This document shows positions 21,672 to 23,742 of a DNA stretch of 23,742 nucleotides, piece after piece. The DNA comes from Cacconaster sp964598495 (GTDB lineage: Bacteria > Bacteroidota > Bacteroidia > Bacteroidales > UBA932), in the NCBI GenBank assembly GCA_964598495.1, contig CAZRBY010000026.1:1-23742 (forward strand). Direction: 5' to 3'. The translations under genes were made by a program, and so were the position numbers. Position 1 is the stretch's first letter, and each line of letters opens with the position of its first letter. The notes beneath the pieces are model-generated. The model had not been told where the DNA came from. It was given only the letters and a program-made list of their open reading frames with translations, and did not search any database.

Positions 21672-22682
21672 ATGTCAAAGCGCAATCTTGCACTCATATA
21701 TGGAGGGGACTCTGCAGAGGTAGGAATTTCCATTCTCAGCGGCCGCAATGTCTCCCATTTTATTGATCGTTCAAAATACAATGTATACCATGTGCTCCTG
21801 AAAGGGGCCTCTTGGCAGGTTGTAGAAGACTCCGGAGAGTTCTCCGAATCTAATCCGGAGGCGGGTCTTACAGTGTTGGCTCAAGTGGATAAAAACGATT
21901 TTTCTTTTACTTTTCAGGGGAATAAAATCAAGTTTGACCTGGCGATGATTATGATCCACGGCACTCCCGGAGAAAATGGAGTTTTGCAGGGATACCTTGA
22001 GATGATGGGGGTTCCCTTCACTACCTCTTCTTCCGCCGTTTCGGCTTCGGCTTTCGATAAACAGATGTGCAAAGTGCTGCTGCGAGATTTCGGATTCAAG
22101 TTAGCTCCTGATGTCTGTCTTAGAAAGGGCAAAGAGTTTTCCGTAAAAAATATAATAGAGAAGCTTGGGCTGCCACTTTTTGTCAAACCCTGTTCCGGTG
22201 GGAGCAGTTTCGGTGTCAGCAAGGTTATGAAGGAGGAAGAGCTTGAGGGGGCGATAAAACTGGCATTCAGACACAGCGATACGGTGCTGGTGGAGACGTA
22301 CATCAGCGGGCGAGAGATAACACAAGGGGCATATATGGATGGGAAGAAGATTGTGGCATTACCCGTTACTGAGATTATTCCTCACAATACCTTTTTTGAT
22401 TACGAGGCCAAGTACAATGGCTTAAGCGATGAAATCTGCCCTGCGAATATAGATCCGGCAAAGGTAGTGGAGATTTCGGCCATTACGCGCAGTATATACG
22501 ACTGCCTTGGCTGTAAGGGGATTGTCAGGGTTGACTATTTCCTCTGTGATGACGGTAGCGTGATCTTTCTGGAGCTGAACACGGTCCCCGGAATGACAGC
22601 GATGAGTTTGGTGCCCCAACAGATACGTGCTGCGGGTTTGGATATGATGCAGGTCATTACCGGCATCGCAGATATTACCTGA
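21672..22682 (+). CDS. ddl: D-alanine--D-alanine ligase
   Basis: ATP-grasp enzyme that makes the D-Ala-D-Ala end of the peptidoglycan stem peptide. The 336-residue protein has the substrate-side GGDSAEVGIS (Glu16), FVKPCSGGSSFGVSKV (ATP-binding lysine region, Lys172), VETYISGREITQGAYM and Tyr248 in DYEAKY. The last points to D-Ala rather than D-lactate ligation. Arg286 (VRVDYF) and the metal ligands of FLELNTVPGMT (Glu301, Asn303) complete the site. Length is usual. It follows mrcA by 14 bases and precedes prmC by 17, so all three are likely one transcript. This groups a precursor enzyme with the synthase that uses its product. Confidence 0.96.
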   Translation: MSKRNLALIYGGDSAEVGISILSGRNVSHFIDRSKYNVYHVLLKGASWQVVEDSGEFSESNPEAGLTVLAQVDKNDFSFTFQGNKIKFDLAMIMIHGTPGENGVLQGYLEMMGVPFTTSSSAVSASAFDKQMCKVLLRDFGFKLAPDVCLRKGKEFSVKNIIEKLGLPLFVKPCSGGSSFGVSKVMKEEELEGAIKLAFRHSDTVLVETYISGREITQGAYMDGKKIVALPVTEIIPHNTFFDYEAKYNGLSDEICPANIDPAKVVEISAITRSIYDCLGCKGIVRVDYFLCDDGSVIFLELNTVPGMTAMSLVPQQIRAAGLDMMQVITGIADIT

Positions 22683-22699
22683 CCTTTTCTCTTAACTAT

Positions 22700-23569
22700 A
22701 TGACTTTAAAGGAATTTGTAGATAAAGCTGCAAAGGAGCTTTCTGAACTCTATCCGGTGGCTGAGGCCAAGTCGATGGCTATCAGGCTCGTCTCTCACTA
22801 TCTTGAGGTGCCCGAGTACTCTTATCTGTCGGTTCCTGACAGGAATATTTCCGCGGCCGAACAACAGAAGTTGGATGATGCCATGGCTGAATTGCTAAAA
22901 TGGCGTCCTCTACAGTATGTGCTTGGGTTTGCCGAATTCGGCGGAAGGAGATTTAAGGTGAATGAGGGAGTGCTTATTCCCCGTCCGGAGACCGAAGAAC
23001 TGTTCGGAATAATTATCGATGACCTGTCTGAAAAGGAGCTTGACGAGGGGCAGGAGTTCAACATTCTTGATGTTTGTACCGGTTCCGGATGCCTGGCCTG
23101 GTCACTTGCTGCGGAATTGCCCGGGGCACAGCTATTCGGTTGTGATATCTCCGATGAAGCTCTCAAGATTGCCTGCAAACAGAAAGTGAGGAGAGAGGAG
23201 GGTACGGTTCTCAGGCCTGTTTTCTTTTGGGCAGACATATTGGGAGTTCCTCCTGCCGGCCTTCCGCAGTTTGACATAATTGTCTCAAATCCTCCTTACG
23301 TACTTGAGAGTGAGCGATCTCAAATGCGTCCAAACGTACTCGACTATGAGCCTGAAATGGCCCTTTTTGTGCCTAATGATGATCCGCTGCTTTACTATAG
23401 GGCACTGAAATGCTGGGTGGAGAAATTGTTGAAGAAGGAGGGTGTCTGCTATTTTGAGGTAAATGAAGCCTTCGGCAATGAGGTAGCTGCCCTTTTTGGC
23501 CCTGATTCCGTAGTTCTTCAAGACATTAATGGATGTAATCGATTTGTAAAATATATCTACAAGGTGTAG
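22700..23569 (+). CDS. prmC: Peptide chain release factor glutamine N5-methyltransferase
   Basis: Methylates the glutamine of the GGQ motif in release factors RF1 and RF2 with S-adenosylmethionine, raising termination efficiency. The 289-residue protein has an N-terminal helical domain, then RPLQYVLGFAEFGGRRFKV and the LIPRPETEEL motif. The class I methyltransferase fold follows, with the SAM loop ILDVCTGSGCLAWSLA, the acidic Asp149 in FGCDISDEAL, and the amide-methyltransferase signature Asn197-Pro-Pro-Tyr200 (VSNPPYV). Length is normal. It is the last gene of the mrcA-ddl-prmC run. No hairpin terminator is visible downstream. Confidence 0.95.
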   Translation: MTLKEFVDKAAKELSELYPVAEAKSMAIRLVSHYLEVPEYSYLSVPDRNISAAEQQKLDDAMAELLKWRPLQYVLGFAEFGGRRFKVNEGVLIPRPETEELFGIIIDDLSEKELDEGQEFNILDVCTGSGCLAWSLAAELPGAQLFGCDISDEALKIACKQKVRREEGTVLRPVFFWADILGVPPAGLPQFDIIVSNPPYVLESERSQMRPNVLDYEPEMALFVPNDDPLLYYRALKCWVEKLLKKEGVCYFEVNEAFGNEVAALFGPDSVVLQDINGCNRFVKYIYKV

Positions 23570-23644
23570 CGTTATTTTTTGTTATCTTTACGATTTATTT
23601 AACATATAACATAATAATCAACATATTGTATAACACACAATCCC

Positions 23645-23681
23645 ATAACTCTCATAACTCAACACTTGATACTCAAAACTA
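23645..23681 (-). repeat. Third heptad repeat array downstream of prmC
   Basis: On the plus strand ACT recurs as NNNACTN heptads starting at 23645, then after a 2-base slip at 23654, 23661, 23668 and 23675. It shares the exact 12-mer TAACTCAACACT (23655-23666) with the reverse complement of 5312-5323 in the rplQ-side array. It belongs to the same family but is more degenerate and lacks the five-unit regularity. Confidence 0.65.
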
Positions 23682-23688
23682 ACCTACT

Positions 23689-23742
23689 GTCATGTCCTGA
23701 AATAGGTTTACACTTAAATCAGGAAAAATTATGACAAAAGTT
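23689..23742 (+). mobile_element. Possible left end of an insertion sequence, running off the window
   Basis: After the heptads the sequence changes character: TGTCATGTCCTGAAATAGG starts at about 23689. A purine-rich AGGAAAAA (23721-23728) follows, then an ATG at 23731 opening Met-Thr-Lys-Val, where the window ends. The layout (short terminal motif, about 40 bases, ribosome site, start codon) is that of many IS elements with a transposase just inside the end. TCCTGA (23695) and TCAGGA (23719) form a small inverted repeat. No transposase motif can be seen, so the family is unknown and the call is tentative. Confidence 0.35.

Noticed and set aside
23583..23590. TATCTTTA as a promoter box downstream of prmC
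   Set aside because: The last base departs from TAnnTTTG, no upstream TTTG fits, and no gene starts within the usual distance.

Overview
The window is a chromosomal segment of a Bacteroidota bacterium, most likely order Bacteroidales. Three things support this: the protein sequences (zinc-free S4 and L36, an L17 with a Lys/Ala tail, a TopA without Cys4 zinc fingers), the gene order purH-mreB-mreC-mreD-mrdA-rodA, and promoter-like boxes of the Bacteroidetes type (TAnnTTTG about 20 bp downstream of TTG/TTTG). Genes are densely packed. The largest non-coding stretch is 247 bases (5165-5411), so no stretch over 300 bases lacks a gene. I saw no rRNA, tRNA, CRISPR or prophage genes.

Layout. (1) Positions 1-5164, plus strand: the end of the spc operon and the alpha operon, secY (5' end outside the window), map, infA, rpmJ, rpsM, rpsK, rpsD, rpoA, rplQ, closed by a strong hairpin terminator at 5182-5220. 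Three runs of exactly ten N (686-695, 2081-2090, 2751-2760) are fixed-size assembly placeholders inside secY, rpmJ and rpsK; they break or distort those genes only on paper. (2) 5221-5414: an intergenic region built of degenerate 7-bp repeats, with one array on each strand. (3) 5412-8237, minus: gcvP, with its own promoter. (4) 8308-15590, minus: purH-mreB-mreC-mreD-mrdA-rodA, tightly packed or overlapping, which is the elongasome (rod-shape peptidoglycan synthesis) cluster headed by a purine gene. (5) 15684-16367, plus: ispD, divergent from purH, its 3' end overlapping the 3' end of an AsnC/Lrp-type regulator. (6) 16342-19184, minus: the regulator and topA. (7) 19285-23569, plus: mrcA (PBP1A), ddl and prmC as an apparent operon divergent from topA. 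(8) 23570-23742: more heptad repeats, then what may be the left end of an insertion sequence with the first codons of its transposase.

How the genes work together. The first block makes ribosomal proteins, an initiation factor, the RNA polymerase alpha subunit, the Sec channel and the N-terminal methionine-removing enzyme. The middle and right blocks hold most of a cell-wall growth set: the MreBCD scaffold, the RodA glycosyltransferase and PBP2 transpeptidase of the elongasome, the bifunctional PBP1A, and D-Ala-D-Ala ligase for the peptide stem. IspD feeds the isoprenoid path that ends in undecaprenyl carrier lipid.

The most unusual signal is the heptad repeat family, consensus KAGTNNN with an almost invariant AGT core. 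At 5224-5350 it is arranged as blocks of five heptads plus a 5-bp break, giving a 40-bp superperiod. An opposing five-heptad block at 5380-5414 ends exactly on the gcvP stop codon, and a third, degenerate array follows prmC. I know of no name for this family in Bacteroidetes.
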